NCBI GenBank assembly: GCA_039916305.1
Contig: JBDSLR010000024.1
Location: 118,676-182,675, forward strand
Direction: 5' to 3'
From: JACMLD01 sp039916305
Lineage (GTDB): Bacteria; Bacteroidota; Bacteroidia; Chitinophagales; Chitinophagaceae
Length of the DNA: 64,000 nucleotides
Shown here: positions 8,978 through 16,911 of the stretch, piece by piece
How the letters are laid out: each line of letters begins with the position of its first letter
Position numbering within the stretch: the stretch's first letter is position 1
The notes under the pieces: model-generated
The model's database searches: none
Seen by the model: only the letters and a program-made list of their open reading frames with translations
Told to the model about the DNA's origin: nothing
Position numbers and translations under genes: made by a program

Positions 8978-9988
8978 ATGAAAAAACCGCTCCTGTTAAC
9001 TATATTTTCAATTATAACATCCATCGTCAGCGCACAACAGATTGAAATGCTTACCAGTGGCAATAAGGTTTCACTGCGTGGACTAAGCGTAGTAAACGAT
9101 AAAGTAATCTGGGCAAGTGGCAGCAAAGGCACGGTGGCAAGAAGTACCGACAGTGGTAAAACCTGGAAATGGATAACGGTGCCCGGTTTTGAAAAAAAAG
9201 ATTTCAGGGATATAGAAGCATTTGATGCCGTTACCGCTATTGTGATGGCAATAGACACACCCGCTGTTATTTTGAAAACCATGGATGGCGGAGAACACTG
9301 GAAAAAAGTGTATGAAAACAATGCGCCCGGTATGTTTCTGGATGCCATGGAATTCTGGAACCAGCAAAGCGGCATCGTTATTGGCGACCCCATCAATGGA
9401 AAGTTTTTCATTGCACGCACTTTTGATGAAGGCAATAGCTGGCATGCCACTTCATTTGATAAATTACCCGCCGCAGATTCCGGCGAAGCCTGTTTTGCTT
9501 CCAGTGGCACCAATATACGCGGACTAAACCTGGGAGAAGCCTGTTTCATCAGCGGTGGCCTTCGATCAAGATTTTTTTGGAAAGGCAATCCCATCGACCT
9601 CCCATTATTGCAAGGCGGTCAATCCACCGGCGCCAATTCCATTGCCATCCGCGATAATAAAAAGAGAACCAACAGCAACTACTTTGTGGTGGTGGGTGGT
9701 GATTTTGCACATGATACCGCTACAGAAAAAAATTGTGTCATCACTAAAGATGCCGGCAAAACATGGCTGGCACCCGCCACCCCACCCCATGGCTACCGTT
9801 CCTGCGTAGAATTTATTACCAAAACCAGCATGATTACCTGTGGCACCAGCGGCGTTGATATCTCTGCAGACGGCGGCATCAACTGGCAACTGATCAGCAA
9901 AGAAAGTTTTCATGTATGCCGCAAGGCGAAAAATGGCAAAGCTGTTTTCCTGGCAGGCAATGGAAGAATTGGGAGGTTGAAGGAATAA
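8978..9988 (+). CDS. Exported BNR/Ycf48-like repeat protein
   Basis: About 336 residues beginning MKKPLLLTIFSIITSIVSAQ, a clear signal peptide. The longer in-frame start at 8894 adds 28 residues that look like leader sequence and touch the bglX stop codon. The body consists of Asp-box type repeats: STDSGKTWKW, TMDGGEHWKK, TFDEGNSWHA, TKDAGKTWLA and SADGGINWQL. This pattern is typical of BNR/sialidase-like and photosystem-II-assembly-factor-like beta-propellers, annotated as oxidoreductase or Ycf48-like in Bacteroidota. The function is unknown. The gene begins 84 bp after bglX and is probably read with it. Confidence 0.85.
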   Translation: MKKPLLLTIFSIITSIVSAQQIEMLTSGNKVSLRGLSVVNDKVIWASGSKGTVARSTDSGKTWKWITVPGFEKKDFRDIEAFDAVTAIVMAIDTPAVILKTMDGGEHWKKVYENNAPGMFLDAMEFWNQQSGIVIGDPINGKFFIARTFDEGNSWHATSFDKLPAADSGEACFASSGTNIRGLNLGEACFISGGLRSRFFWKGNPIDLPLLQGGQSTGANSIAIRDNKKRTNSNYFVVVGGDFAHDTATEKNCVITKDAGKTWLAPATPPHGYRSCVEFITKTSMITCGTSGVDISADGGINWQLISKESFHVCRKAKNGKAVFLAGNGRIGRLKE

Positions 9989-10078
9989 GGGACTAAGAGA
10001 ACAAGGAGAAAAGGAAAATTCGCTTACAACGTCAAGTCCGGAACCGCTACCGATTGAAAAACAAATGTACAAGATAAG

Positions 10079-10183
10079 TTACAAAAATTCGGCGATGCTT
10101 GTCAAGGCCATGCCACTGCCTGGATTTGAAATGCCCGATAATTGTTCTTCCGTCCAGCCCAATTGCAGCAATACTTTTGTTAG
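10079..10183 (-). pseudogene. C-terminal remnant of an unidentified gene at the edge of the AT-rich block
   Basis: The minus strand from about 10183 to the TAA at 10079-10081 encodes a protein-like tail (KVLLQLGWTEEQLSGISN, then PGSGMALTSIAEFL). It has no start and is abutted by the TGCTGCTAAC box that follows the 415-residue gene. Its composition is like the host chromosome, not like the AT-rich genes next to it. It may be the 3' end of a host gene interrupted when the block inserted. I do not recognise the family, and a 34-codon open frame could also arise by chance. Confidence 0.35.
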
Positions 10184-10189
10184 CAGCAG
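10179..10189. repeat. attC-like box after the HEPN-like gene
   Basis: GTTAGCAGCAG on the plus strand; on the coding strand it is TGCTGCTAAC, two bases after the stop codon at 10192. It corresponds in sequence and position to the TGCCGCTAA boxes that follow the stops of the two neighbouring genes. The matching second half of a complete site is not evident here, so this one may be a truncated or terminal copy. Confidence 0.35.
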
Positions 10190-10191
10190 TA

Positions 10192-11439
10192 TTACTTGGT
10201 TTCACTCGATTTCACAATAATGTTTCTTGATACCTCATACACCAATGCCATTTCAATGTTTAATCTAAATACATTTTCTGAGGTATGCACAAATGGGACA
10301 GCTTTTGTCTCGTCAAAATCAGGGTTGGAATGAACTATTGAACATCTGATAGCATAAATTCTATTCGTTAATGATTGAAAGAAAGTCCCCTCATTTGTAA
10401 AGTCCAGAGCGGGTATTTTTAATGGTTTAGAGCAGTTAAAGGTTTGCTCCTGAATAAAATGGTCTAACAGTTTTATCTCATCTAAATATTCGTTAAATTC
10501 TTTCATATTGACAAATTGCTGTAGAACTCTTGTCAATTTTATTTTGTCAGTTAAATGTTTCTCGTTTTCTTTTTTAAAAATATTTATTGCTTGATTAATA
10601 TAATTATCAGTCTTTAAATGGAAATCTGGCTTTAATAACAAATGCTTTACTTGTTCTGCTACTACAAAATAGGCACTCTTGTCTGAAAAGTATTCAATGA
10701 TATGAAAGTAACATAGGTATTTGAATGGTATGTGGTCGACTTTTTCAGAAAGATGGTAATACTGAATTAATTCTTGGATATACCTTTTGTAAGTAAAATT
10801 TATCGGATGATATGGAACTGGAACGCTTGGTCGTTTTAATCTTGGAATTCTTCTATTCAAACTATTTAACTCAATTGGCTCAAAAGCAATATTGAAAGAA
10901 TATTCAAAATCAAATAAAACGGAATTAAGAATATTTCTTAAGTCCATGTTTACTCCGTCTGGTGAAGGTCTTTTGAAGTTTTCAATAGTAATTACAAAAT
11001 TTCGTTTACCAGCGCCAAAACGATTTAGAAAGTTTTTAAAGTAAATAGATGGCAAATTATCAATGTTACTTTCTAATTTGATATTTAATTCATTTTTGAA
11101 ATAGTTCAAAAGAATATTAAAAGACTGTTTTCGTATGTGGTAGGGTAAATATCTTTGGTTAATTGGATTAAGTACAATTTCATACTTGTCTGCATATTTA
11201 ACACCCAAATACTCCTCAAGTATTACAGGTTCTAGACTTAATACCTTTGATAATTCATCAATTTGATCTTCTTCAGAGACCGTCAAAGTAATATTCTTAT
11301 TTCCATTGAAATTGGAAACAACATAAGAAATTTCAATTTCAGGAACTTCTCCTTCCTCAAATACTACTTCTTCTTCTTCAATTTTTTCAATCTTTAGATA
11401 CTTAAAATTCTCTTTAAGCTTACTTATCTTTTCTTCCAT
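10192..11439 (-). CDS. Unknown protein with C-terminal HEPN-like RxxxxH motif
   Basis: 415 residues, markedly AT-rich compared with the surrounding chromosome. The first 60 residues are acidic (EEEEVVFEEGEVPE). The C-terminal 60 residues read RIYAIRCSIVHSNPDF followed by a helix-rich tail. The R365-x4-H370 pattern and its helical setting match the active-site signature of HEPN RNases, as found in ApeA-like and other defence or toxin proteins. No other domain is recognisable, and no partner antitoxin is adjacent. It is the third of three same-strand single genes separated by attC-like inverted repeats. An abortive-infection or stress RNase role is inference; the family itself is not recognised. 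Confidence 0.55.
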   Translation of the reverse strand: MEEKISKLKENFKYLKIEKIEEEEVVFEEGEVPEIEISYVVSNFNGNKNITLTVSEEDQIDELSKVLSLEPVILEEYLGVKYADKYEIVLNPINQRYLPYHIRKQSFNILLNYFKNELNIKLESNIDNLPSIYFKNFLNRFGAGKRNFVITIENFKRPSPDGVNMDLRNILNSVLFDFEYSFNIAFEPIELNSLNRRIPRLKRPSVPVPYHPINFTYKRYIQELIQYYHLSEKVDHIPFKYLCYFHIIEYFSDKSAYFVVAEQVKHLLLKPDFHLKTDNYINQAINIFKKENEKHLTDKIKLTRVLQQFVNMKEFNEYLDEIKLLDHFIQEQTFNCSKPLKIPALDFTNEGTFFQSLTNRIYAIRCSIVHSNPDFDETKAVPFVHTSENVFRLNIEMALVYEVSRNIIVKSSETK

Positions 11440-11480
11440 ATAGTTGTAGAAATTTTATTTGGCGTAGTGAGTTGCAAATA

Positions 11481-11685
11481 TTGCTGCTCAGGTGGGCGTA
11501 TTTATGCCGGTGTTGAATTTAAAAAACGCCCACCCGGATACTGAACTTTGTTTTGAAAACTAATTATTTTCTTTAACAGATCCAATTTACAAACGGTCGC
11601 CCCCCGATGCTCCCCGGTGATCTACAAAAGCTGAAAAGATCTAGCGTTAAGCCACACTGGCATAAATACGAATTTTAGCGGCAGG
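11481..11685 (-). repeat. attC-like spacer between the RES and HEPN-like genes
   Basis: On the coding strand the spacer opens, three bases after the RES gene stop, with TGCCGCTAA, then CGTATTTATGCCAGTGT. It closes with the inverted copies ACACCGGCATAAATACG (16 of 17 complementary) and TGAGCAGCA. Arms lie at 11654-11683 and 11481-11513. Short unpaired spacers separate the outer and inner boxes on each side, as in integron attC sites (R'', L'', L', R'). The 140-bp centre contains a further stem, GGTGGGCGT / ACGCCCACC at 11491-11499 and 11526-11534, that competes with the inner arm. The site is longer than most attC sites. Confidence 0.55.
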
Positions 11686-11688
11686 TGG

Positions 11689-12732
11689 TCAATCCCAGAT
11701 AATCTCTCCTTTAGCGGTCACATTTTTACTGACACTTAAATTCTTAATTTTTGCCAATGTTACCGTTTCAGGATGAGCAATGATATAGTCTTTATCATAA
11801 TATTGTTCTGCAATTTCAAATTCGATTGCCTTTTCAAGTCTGAACTCTTTGTCCACAATTTCAGGCAGCAAAGCAACATTGTCAGTTTTATAACCATTAC
11901 CTACGCTCGGATAAATTATGCAGTCAAACTTTTGGTCCTTGCCTGTCGAATTTGTTCTCAAGGTGGTTTCTGAAAATAAGGCGGATATTAAATATTCGTA
12001 ATGATGATTTACCCTCTTCGTAAATTCATAACCAATCAACTCCAAATAATTCTTTGCAAAATTGAAAAAGAGTTCGTGATTAAGGTCTTTAGTTTCCTCA
12101 AATGCTTTTGAAGATTTCGCCAGTCCCACATTAAATTTAGCAGCAACGTCACTGTTGGAAATAGCGTATCCAGTAAATTCTTTCCTCCCTGTAGGAATCC
12201 AAACTCCAACAGTGACTAGCTTATTTTTTGCTGGTCTGATTTCGATGAGGCCTGTATCAATATTCTGACAAGAATAAAATATAGTTGAATTGGTTGTATT
12301 GGCTCGATTATATCGATTTATTTTTTTTACAATATCAATGTCAGGATATGATAGGAATTTTGAGTCAGTGATTCGTTCATTCTTTCCTAAAACCTTTTCG
12401 TTGACCACAAGTCGGTATGTTGAAAAAATTGTTATTCCGTTCAAGGCAAATATTCGGTAATTAAAAGCGTAAAAAATATAATTTTTAAATTCTTCAAGTT
12501 CGCCAGTGCTAAAGGAAGCATAGTCAAGTTTTTTCAATTTGTCAGCCAACTCTGCATAAAACGCTGCTATCTCTGAAAATGACTTTTCTTCATCAGGTGT
12601 TATGGTCTGCTTTTGCAATAGTTTAAACGAGACAATTTGTTCTTGAGTCATTTGACTTCCTGCTTTCCATTGCTTAATCTTTGGAATTATAGGTAAGTCC
12701 CTAAATGAGTCTCTCCAATTTGGTGTGTTCAT
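11689..12732 (-). CDS. RES-domain protein (putative NAD+-degrading toxin/effector fold)
   Basis: 347 residues, AT-rich. The region from about residue 100 to 290 shows the three residues that name the RES family in order: R107 in TYRLV, E164 in GLIEIRP and S276 in YPSV. An IFYSCQ strand lies between the first two and a NVALLPE strand follows the third. RES proteins have an ADP-ribosyltransferase-like fold; characterised bacterial members (MbcT, ParT and other Xre-RES toxins) degrade or transfer from NAD+. This protein is longer than the usual 150-230-residue toxins, with an extra 95-residue N-terminal helical part, and no Xre-type antitoxin is adjacent. A phage-defence or regulatory role is inference. 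Confidence 0.6.
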   Translation of the reverse strand: MNTPNWRDSFRDLPIIPKIKQWKAGSQMTQEQIVSFKLLQKQTITPDEEKSFSEIAAFYAELADKLKKLDYASFSTGELEEFKNYIFYAFNYRIFALNGITIFSTYRLVVNEKVLGKNERITDSKFLSYPDIDIVKKINRYNRANTTNSTIFYSCQNIDTGLIEIRPAKNKLVTVGVWIPTGRKEFTGYAISNSDVAAKFNVGLAKSSKAFEETKDLNHELFFNFAKNYLELIGYEFTKRVNHHYEYLISALFSETTLRTNSTGKDQKFDCIIYPSVGNGYKTDNVALLPEIVDKEFRLEKAIEFEIAEQYYDKDYIIAHPETVTLAKIKNLSVSKNVTAKGEIIWD

Positions 12733-12757
12733 TTTGATTGTGTTCTAAGGTTGTAGC

Positions 12758-12854
12758 TTGCCACTAATGGACACGGCTTTGTGAAGCCGGGATTTGTCAG
12801 TGGCTCATTGTACTTCAGTCCATCGCGCTTGCACAAAACCTACTGTTAGCGGCA
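12758..12854 (-). repeat. attC-like spacer between the nuclease-like and RES genes
   Basis: On the coding strand, 14 bases past the nuclease gene stop, the order is TGCCGCTAAC, then GGTTTTGTGCAAGC. About 40 bases later comes the inverted copy GGCTTCACAAAGCC, then CCATTAGTGGCAA. The outer boxes pair (TGCCGCTAA with TTAGTGGCA, one G-T pair). The inner boxes pair except for one extra C in the first copy. A single unpaired base in L'' is a known hallmark of attC sites. Total length is about 97 bp and the next gene starts 25 bp later, as in integron cassettes. The box sequence does not match the full RYYYAAC consensus. Confidence 0.6.
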
Positions 12855-12868
12855 GTTGATAATGAGTT

Positions 12869-14272
12869 TTAATCATGGTCTGGAATTTTGGGGAATATTA
12901 CTATTTTCCCTAGATTTTCATGAATTGCATTCCTACAGGCAATTCTAAATTGTTCGTCAGGGTTTTCAATTAGATACTTCGCAATCCTAAAAAGGTCAAT
13001 AGTTTTAATAAGCGCTATTTTTTCTCGTGCCGCTCCTGACTTACATTTAGTTGTAAAGTCCAATTTTCTCTTTTCTGGATCGACTAATCGTTCCGCATTG
13101 CCAAATAATATTCCAAATGCTTTTTCTTCTATCTCATCTCTAGAAAAATCTGCATTTAATGCGTCTTGCAGTTGTCTAAATTTAGTAATGTCAATATCCT
13201 TACTATCCTTTCCCTCACATTCCCCAATATATCGATGCTTTTCTGGGCTTAAAATGACTTGATCCATTTCCAATTCTCCATCGTCGTAGTTTTCAGCCTG
13301 ATATCCTAATATTATTAGGGCTTTTATGACTGCACTTTCAAGAGGAGTTCCATTTTCATAAAGAAGATCTTTTAACCTTGTTTCTTCAGCTAATTCTATT
13401 TTAAGTTTGTCATTTTCTTGTTCAATTTTAGCAACTTTTCCAAGATTGCTATTAATTAAATCTTTAATAATAATTTCTTTCTTAATTGAATATAGATTCT
13501 TTGAAATCCAGTTAGGGGTTACGGTTTTTTTTGAATCATTTGTGAGTTTGTCGTCGATATCGAGCAAGCAGTTAACAAGGTTGTTGCCGAATGCCAAACC
13601 TTTTTTATTCCAGTAATAGTTTTCTTTTCCATCACTAGTCTTTTTTGTTTCTGTAAATTCTGTTTCATTGAAAGCAACCATAGGCAGCACTACCATATGC
13701 CCAAGACCAACTCTGTAGACCCCTCCTAATATTTTTTTATTGTCTTTGCCAGTATAAATTATTTGGGCAGCTTTTGCATTTTCAATATAAAGTTGATATT
13801 CCAATTTGTTACTAAAGTTTTTATGAAATAAACTGAATATTGAATAACCAGTGAAATTTAAATGTTTACCATTAGCTGTTGTTAATGTGCCAATAGAAAT
13901 GGGAAGAAAGTCATAATTATTAGCCGTTTTGGTATTATACGTGTGTTGTCCTTTTCGAGGTGTAGTTACATTCTGGGCAAGCGAATATTCTTTTTTGCTG
14001 GACAAAAGAATAAATATACATTTTCCCGCAATTAGTAGATCTTGAATTTCTTTTTTGAAACGAGATAATTTTTCTTCAAATTGTTTTGATGGATCGACAT
14101 TATAACAACCTCCACCAGCAGAAAACGAGACCCAATCACCAATTGGCCCTATAGAATCTGGGGAAACTAGCACTAGGTCAGCATCCATTAATGAAAATTT
14201 ACCATGAAAATCAACATTGTTGTCGGTGAAGCCTGGTATTTCGTATCCGACTGTCAGTAATTGTTTGTTCAT
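12869..14272 (-). CDS. Unknown protein with C-terminal PD-(D/E)XK-like nuclease domain
   Basis: 467 residues, AT-rich. The C-terminal part (about 304-467) looks like a PD-(D/E)XK fold: helix with E312 (PLESAVIKALIILGY), then D337 in EMDQVI, then E351-x-E353-G-K355 in GECEGK, then a helix with FRQLQDAL. This helix-strand-strand-helix order is that of restriction-endonuclease-like domains. A predicted coiled coil (about 278-303) links it to an N-terminal alpha/beta region (VGYEIPGF, ADLVLVSP, CIFILLSS) that I cannot assign and that resembles a receptor or glutaminase-like fold only loosely. First of the three cassette-like genes. A sensor-plus-nuclease defence role is inference. Confidence 0.5.
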   Translation of the reverse strand: MNKQLLTVGYEIPGFTDNNVDFHGKFSLMDADLVLVSPDSIGPIGDWVSFSAGGGCYNVDPSKQFEEKLSRFKKEIQDLLIAGKCIFILLSSKKEYSLAQNVTTPRKGQHTYNTKTANNYDFLPISIGTLTTANGKHLNFTGYSIFSLFHKNFSNKLEYQLYIENAKAAQIIYTGKDNKKILGGVYRVGLGHMVVLPMVAFNETEFTETKKTSDGKENYYWNKKGLAFGNNLVNCLLDIDDKLTNDSKKTVTPNWISKNLYSIKKEIIIKDLINSNLGKVAKIEQENDKLKIELAEETRLKDLLYENGTPLESAVIKALIILGYQAENYDDGELEMDQVILSPEKHRYIGECEGKDSKDIDITKFRQLQDALNADFSRDEIEEKAFGILFGNAERLVDPEKRKLDFTTKCKSGAAREKIALIKTIDLFRIAKYLIENPDEQFRIACRNAIHENLGKIVIFPKIPDHD

Positions 14273-14353
14273 TTTTGCAAAATACTCAATAATATTGGAA
14301 GAGTCATTCGAATAAAGTCTATTGCTACAAATAGATTAGCGAATGTTAATGAA

Positions 14354-14425
14354 TTGCCGCTAACCCTTAAATACGCGCTATGCGCATCGCTACCCAATTA
14401 CAAACGCTTACAAGTATTTAGCGAA
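14354..14425 (-). repeat. Weaker attC-like site upstream of the nuclease-like gene
   Basis: On the coding strand TTCGCTAA is followed about 55 bases later by GGTTAGCGGCAA, which is the same outer box seen at the other spacers. It lies 82 bases before the start of the 467-residue gene. The inner arms (TTGTAAGCG and CGCGTATTTAA) pair poorly. It would mark the upstream boundary of the cassette block. Confidence 0.4.
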
Positions 14426-14429
14426 TAAA

Positions 14430-14704
14430 CGTTTATAAACGACTATAAACATTTGCAGGGATTAAAAGGGGTGGCGGGCCTACTTAATTTTAAAAATACC
14501 CCTTCCCACGCAAATGCCCAATTATTTTTACGGCTGGGCATTGCCGCTGCCAGAATTTTGCAAACCCGGCTGTCAAACTGCTTTTTGCCAAACTGTGCCG
14601 GGCCAGCACGGACAATAATACCGGCTATAAAATAAAAAAACCGGCCTGGGCCAGTGGAACATAGAAAGCAGCAGCAGAAAAGAAAAGTGTAATGATGCGA
14701 AAGC
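14430..14704. other. Gene-free spacer after the AT-rich block
   Basis: G+C rises back to the chromosomal level. I see no convincing gene; an open frame on the plus strand at 14453-14635 has no signal, no start context and no recognisable family. A short imperfect dyad, ACCGGC...GCCGGT-like, lies near 14620-14645. Confidence 0.5.
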
Positions 14705-15322
14705 TTATACTACCATTTTTGTGATAATATCAGTAGGTACCGCCTGGCCTTTTGAGCCGGCAACAGCTATTTGAAAACTATAGGTGGTTCCGGGTACAAG
14801 ACCGGTGATGGTTGACCAGGGTTTTAAATGAATGGCGTTAGACCAATGATCATTCACAATGGGCGCAACGCCCCAACGGAATAAATAGGCTTTTGCATTT
14901 GCAACTGCGTTTATATAAGCCAGCGCAGTTCCGCTTGTGCTGCCCACTTCTACTGTAAAGTTGCTGGGCTGGGCCAGTGCTTTTGAGGCGCTGGTCTCTG
15001 CAGTTAGCGAGAAACCTGAACTTGACAGGGTGGCGCGGTCGCCCTGGGCAATAAACTGCACATAGCTGGCCAGTTTGGTAAGCTGGAAAGCCAGGTTGCT
15101 GCGGTGTTTGTTTTTGATGGCCACCTTAACCTTGTCTTTTGTTTGTGAAAGGGCCAGTGCGTCTGAAAACAGTTTGAGGCTGTTGCTTAGATCTGCAAGG
15201 GCAGGACTGGGTTCAGGAAATTGCTCATTGCCGGTCATTGCGGCTATGATGCCAAATGTGCGGACTTCCAGTTCCGCATCGCTAAGCCTGGTAAGGGGTA
15301 ATGTGATTTTTGTCTTTTTCAT
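14705..15322 (-). CDS. Small FnIII-like domain protein of unknown function
   Basis: 205 residues starting MKKTKITLPLTRLSDAELE, with no signal peptide. The first 100 residues are helical and contain KHRSNLAFQLTKLASYVQFIAQGD. The last 90 residues look like a fibronectin-type-III sandwich, with WSTITGLVPGTTYSFQIAVAG matching the F/G strands of that fold. Proteins of this size and layout recur as uncharacterised genes in Chitinophagaceae. No export signal or partner is visible. A G/C-rich hairpin sits just upstream of its start. Confidence 0.6.
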   Translation of the reverse strand: MKKTKITLPLTRLSDAELEVRTFGIIAAMTGNEQFPEPSPALADLSNSLKLFSDALALSQTKDKVKVAIKNKHRSNLAFQLTKLASYVQFIAQGDRATLSSSGFSLTAETSASKALAQPSNFTVEVGSTSGTALAYINAVANAKAYLFRWGVAPIVNDHWSNAIHLKPWSTITGLVPGTTYSFQIAVAGSKGQAVPTDIITKMVV

Positions 15323-15337
15323 AATTGTTTAATTTGG

Positions 15338-15367
15338 CCTCCCCCCGACCCCCTCCAAAAGAGGGGG
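15338..15367. repeat. G/C-rich hairpin upstream of the FnIII-like gene
   Basis: CCCCCTC (15349-15355) pairs with GAGGGGG (15361-15367) around a CAAAA loop. A second C-run at 15338-15346 could pair with the same G-run. Such CCCCCTCCAAAAGAGGGGG modules look like a dispersed intergenic repeat rather than a terminator, since no T-run follows. Confidence 0.5.
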
Positions 15368-15373
15368 AGCAGA

Positions 15374-15898
15374 GCAGTTTAAAAATTTAGTTTTAGCTCC
15401 TTAATATAATTTTGGGGGCAATGCCATTTTGTTTTTAAAATTTGTTTTTAATGATTGTTTGATAATTGAACAAAGGAGAATCGCGTAGTGGCCAGCTACA
15501 GGGCGCCCTGATCTTTGGGGCGACTGCCGTTTTGTAAAACCTGACCTACTGGTTCATCTACCAGTTGCGTTTGCTGTTATAAGCATGTTCCGTGCGGAAA
15601 AATCTTTCTGAATCTGTTATTGATTTTCTAAGAAGAGATAATAGTTCCTGTTGGAAGTTTATTGTATAAAGTCCATCTACAAAACCGGTAGCACCGGTGG
15701 TCAGCATGTTTAGAAGAAAAAACCCGAATCACGTGCGTCCGGGATGAACGCTATTATTGCTGACCTGTAATTATCAATACAAAGTTATACTTCTTTTTTT
15801 CATATTTCAATCAATTGCATAAAATATATTTTATTTACCGCGCAGATACACAAAAGTTGATTGTTTCACAAACACTTGTAATAACAGCTGCAGCCGGT
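15374..15898. other. Gene-free spacer
   Basis: About 500 bp with no convincing open frame on either strand. A short symmetric stretch, ACCGGTAGCACCGGT, occurs at about 15684-15698. Nothing else supportable is seen. Confidence 0.5.
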
Positions 15899-16155
15899 TT
15901 CAATTGTTTTTTATAAAAATTCATTTGCTTTTGGAAAATTTTCAATTGCTTTTGGAAATTTTTCAGTTGCGGCTTGTGAATTTTCAATTGCGGTTTGCAA
16001 AAAGTCAACTGCTTTTTGCAAATTTTCAATTGCTTTCAGAAATTTTCAATTGCGGTTTGTGAATTTTCATTTGCTTTTTGGAAATGTTCAGTTGTTTTCA
16101 TCCATGTTTGAATGAAATGTGCGCATGTTTGAATGAACCAGGTGCATGTTTGGGT
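15899..16155. repeat. Degenerate 21-bp tandem repeat (minisatellite), about 12 units
   Basis: The plus strand repeats variants of TTTTCAATTGCTTTTGGAAA with a 21-bp period. Read on the minus strand, this is a seven-residue repeat (QLKIFQK, QLKNFQK, QLKIHKP, QLTFCKP), continuing upstream into TWFIQTC, AHFIQTW and TEHFQKA. The frame stays open across the array except for a single TGA at 16036-16038, inside a unit. Either this is a decayed heptad-repeat (coiled-coil) gene or a minisatellite whose 21-bp period keeps a frame open by chance. No start or family is recognisable. Confidence 0.7.
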
Positions 16156-16393
16156 GTTTTTGATACGCGCTTCTGTCTGAATTAGGATTCGCAGGATGTA
16201 AGGATGGCAGGATATTGCGGCCGCTTTTGTCTGTATCTTAACTGCTATTACCCGCAGGCAATCCTGCCATCTTACTATCTTATACATCCTGATTAAGAGA
16301 ATGGCTGGATAAAAAGATGATTATACCGCGCATGTGTAATTCTATCATCGGGGAATAGTAATCTTGTAAAATCATCTATGCTGATTACATTTT

Positions 16394-16461
16394 GGTACTT
16401 TTTTTATGGAAAAAAAGTACCGCAAAAAAGCCAGCCGAAATCGAAAACAGCCCGATTTCGG
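16394..16461. repeat. Two adjacent strong hairpins
   Basis: First hairpin: GGTACTTTTTTT (16394-16405) and AAAAAAAGTACC (16410-16421), 12 perfect pairs with loop ATGG. Second: CCGAAATCG (16435-16443) and CGATTTCGG (16453-16461). They lie about 450 bp beyond the smc stop, too far to be its terminator. This reads as an intergenic repeat element. Confidence 0.6.
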
Positions 16462-16538
16462 CATGATACCCTGATTAAACTTCGGTACTACTGTGACTTC
16501 AGCTGCATCAATTCTACCTTTTGAGGGGCGACTAATTA

Positions 16539-16749
16539 ATTAACAAGCGCAACAATCTTATAAGACTACAAAGATCAATACAAATATTTCAACCCGATTT
16601 CTCCGTTAGCCCTGTTAGCTCTGTGCGGTAAATATCCTCTTGTTCTCTTTGTACCCTTAGTCCAAAAAAATGCCGGTCATAGTTTCCCGTGACCAGCACC
16701 CGTCTTGCTATAATTAACAAGAATAACAACCTTACAAGATTACAAAGAT
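16539..16749. repeat. 37-bp direct repeat pair
   Basis: Two copies at 16539-16575 and 16713-16749, identical at 31 of 37 positions. Both begin ATTAACAAG and end TACAAAGAT. The 137 bp between them contains no gene. With the hairpins upstream, it makes the 16.3-16.9 kb stretch entirely repeat-like. Confidence 0.5.
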
Positions 16750-16911
16750 ATGATTGCGATCAATTCAACCCAATAGTAAAACAACGATTTTCCATTGGTA
16801 GATTTGCTAAGATGCGAAAGGAACGTACAGGCAATTTCGCAGTTACAACAACGATTTAAAATAATAGACTACTAAACAAATACACCTACAAAAAAATAAA
16901 TTTTACACCAG

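Noticed and set aside
14453..14635. Plus-strand open frame of 60 codons
   Set aside because: No start context, no family, no export or fold signal; treated as spacer.
15899..16155. CRISPR array
   Set aside because: The repeats are contiguous and degenerate with no unique spacers; no cas genes are present.
15835..16287. Two minus-strand open frames covering the 21-bp repeats as separate small genes
   Set aside because: They are one continuous frame broken by a TGA, produced by a repeat whose period is a multiple of three. The downstream one needs a TTG start. Reported as a repeat instead.
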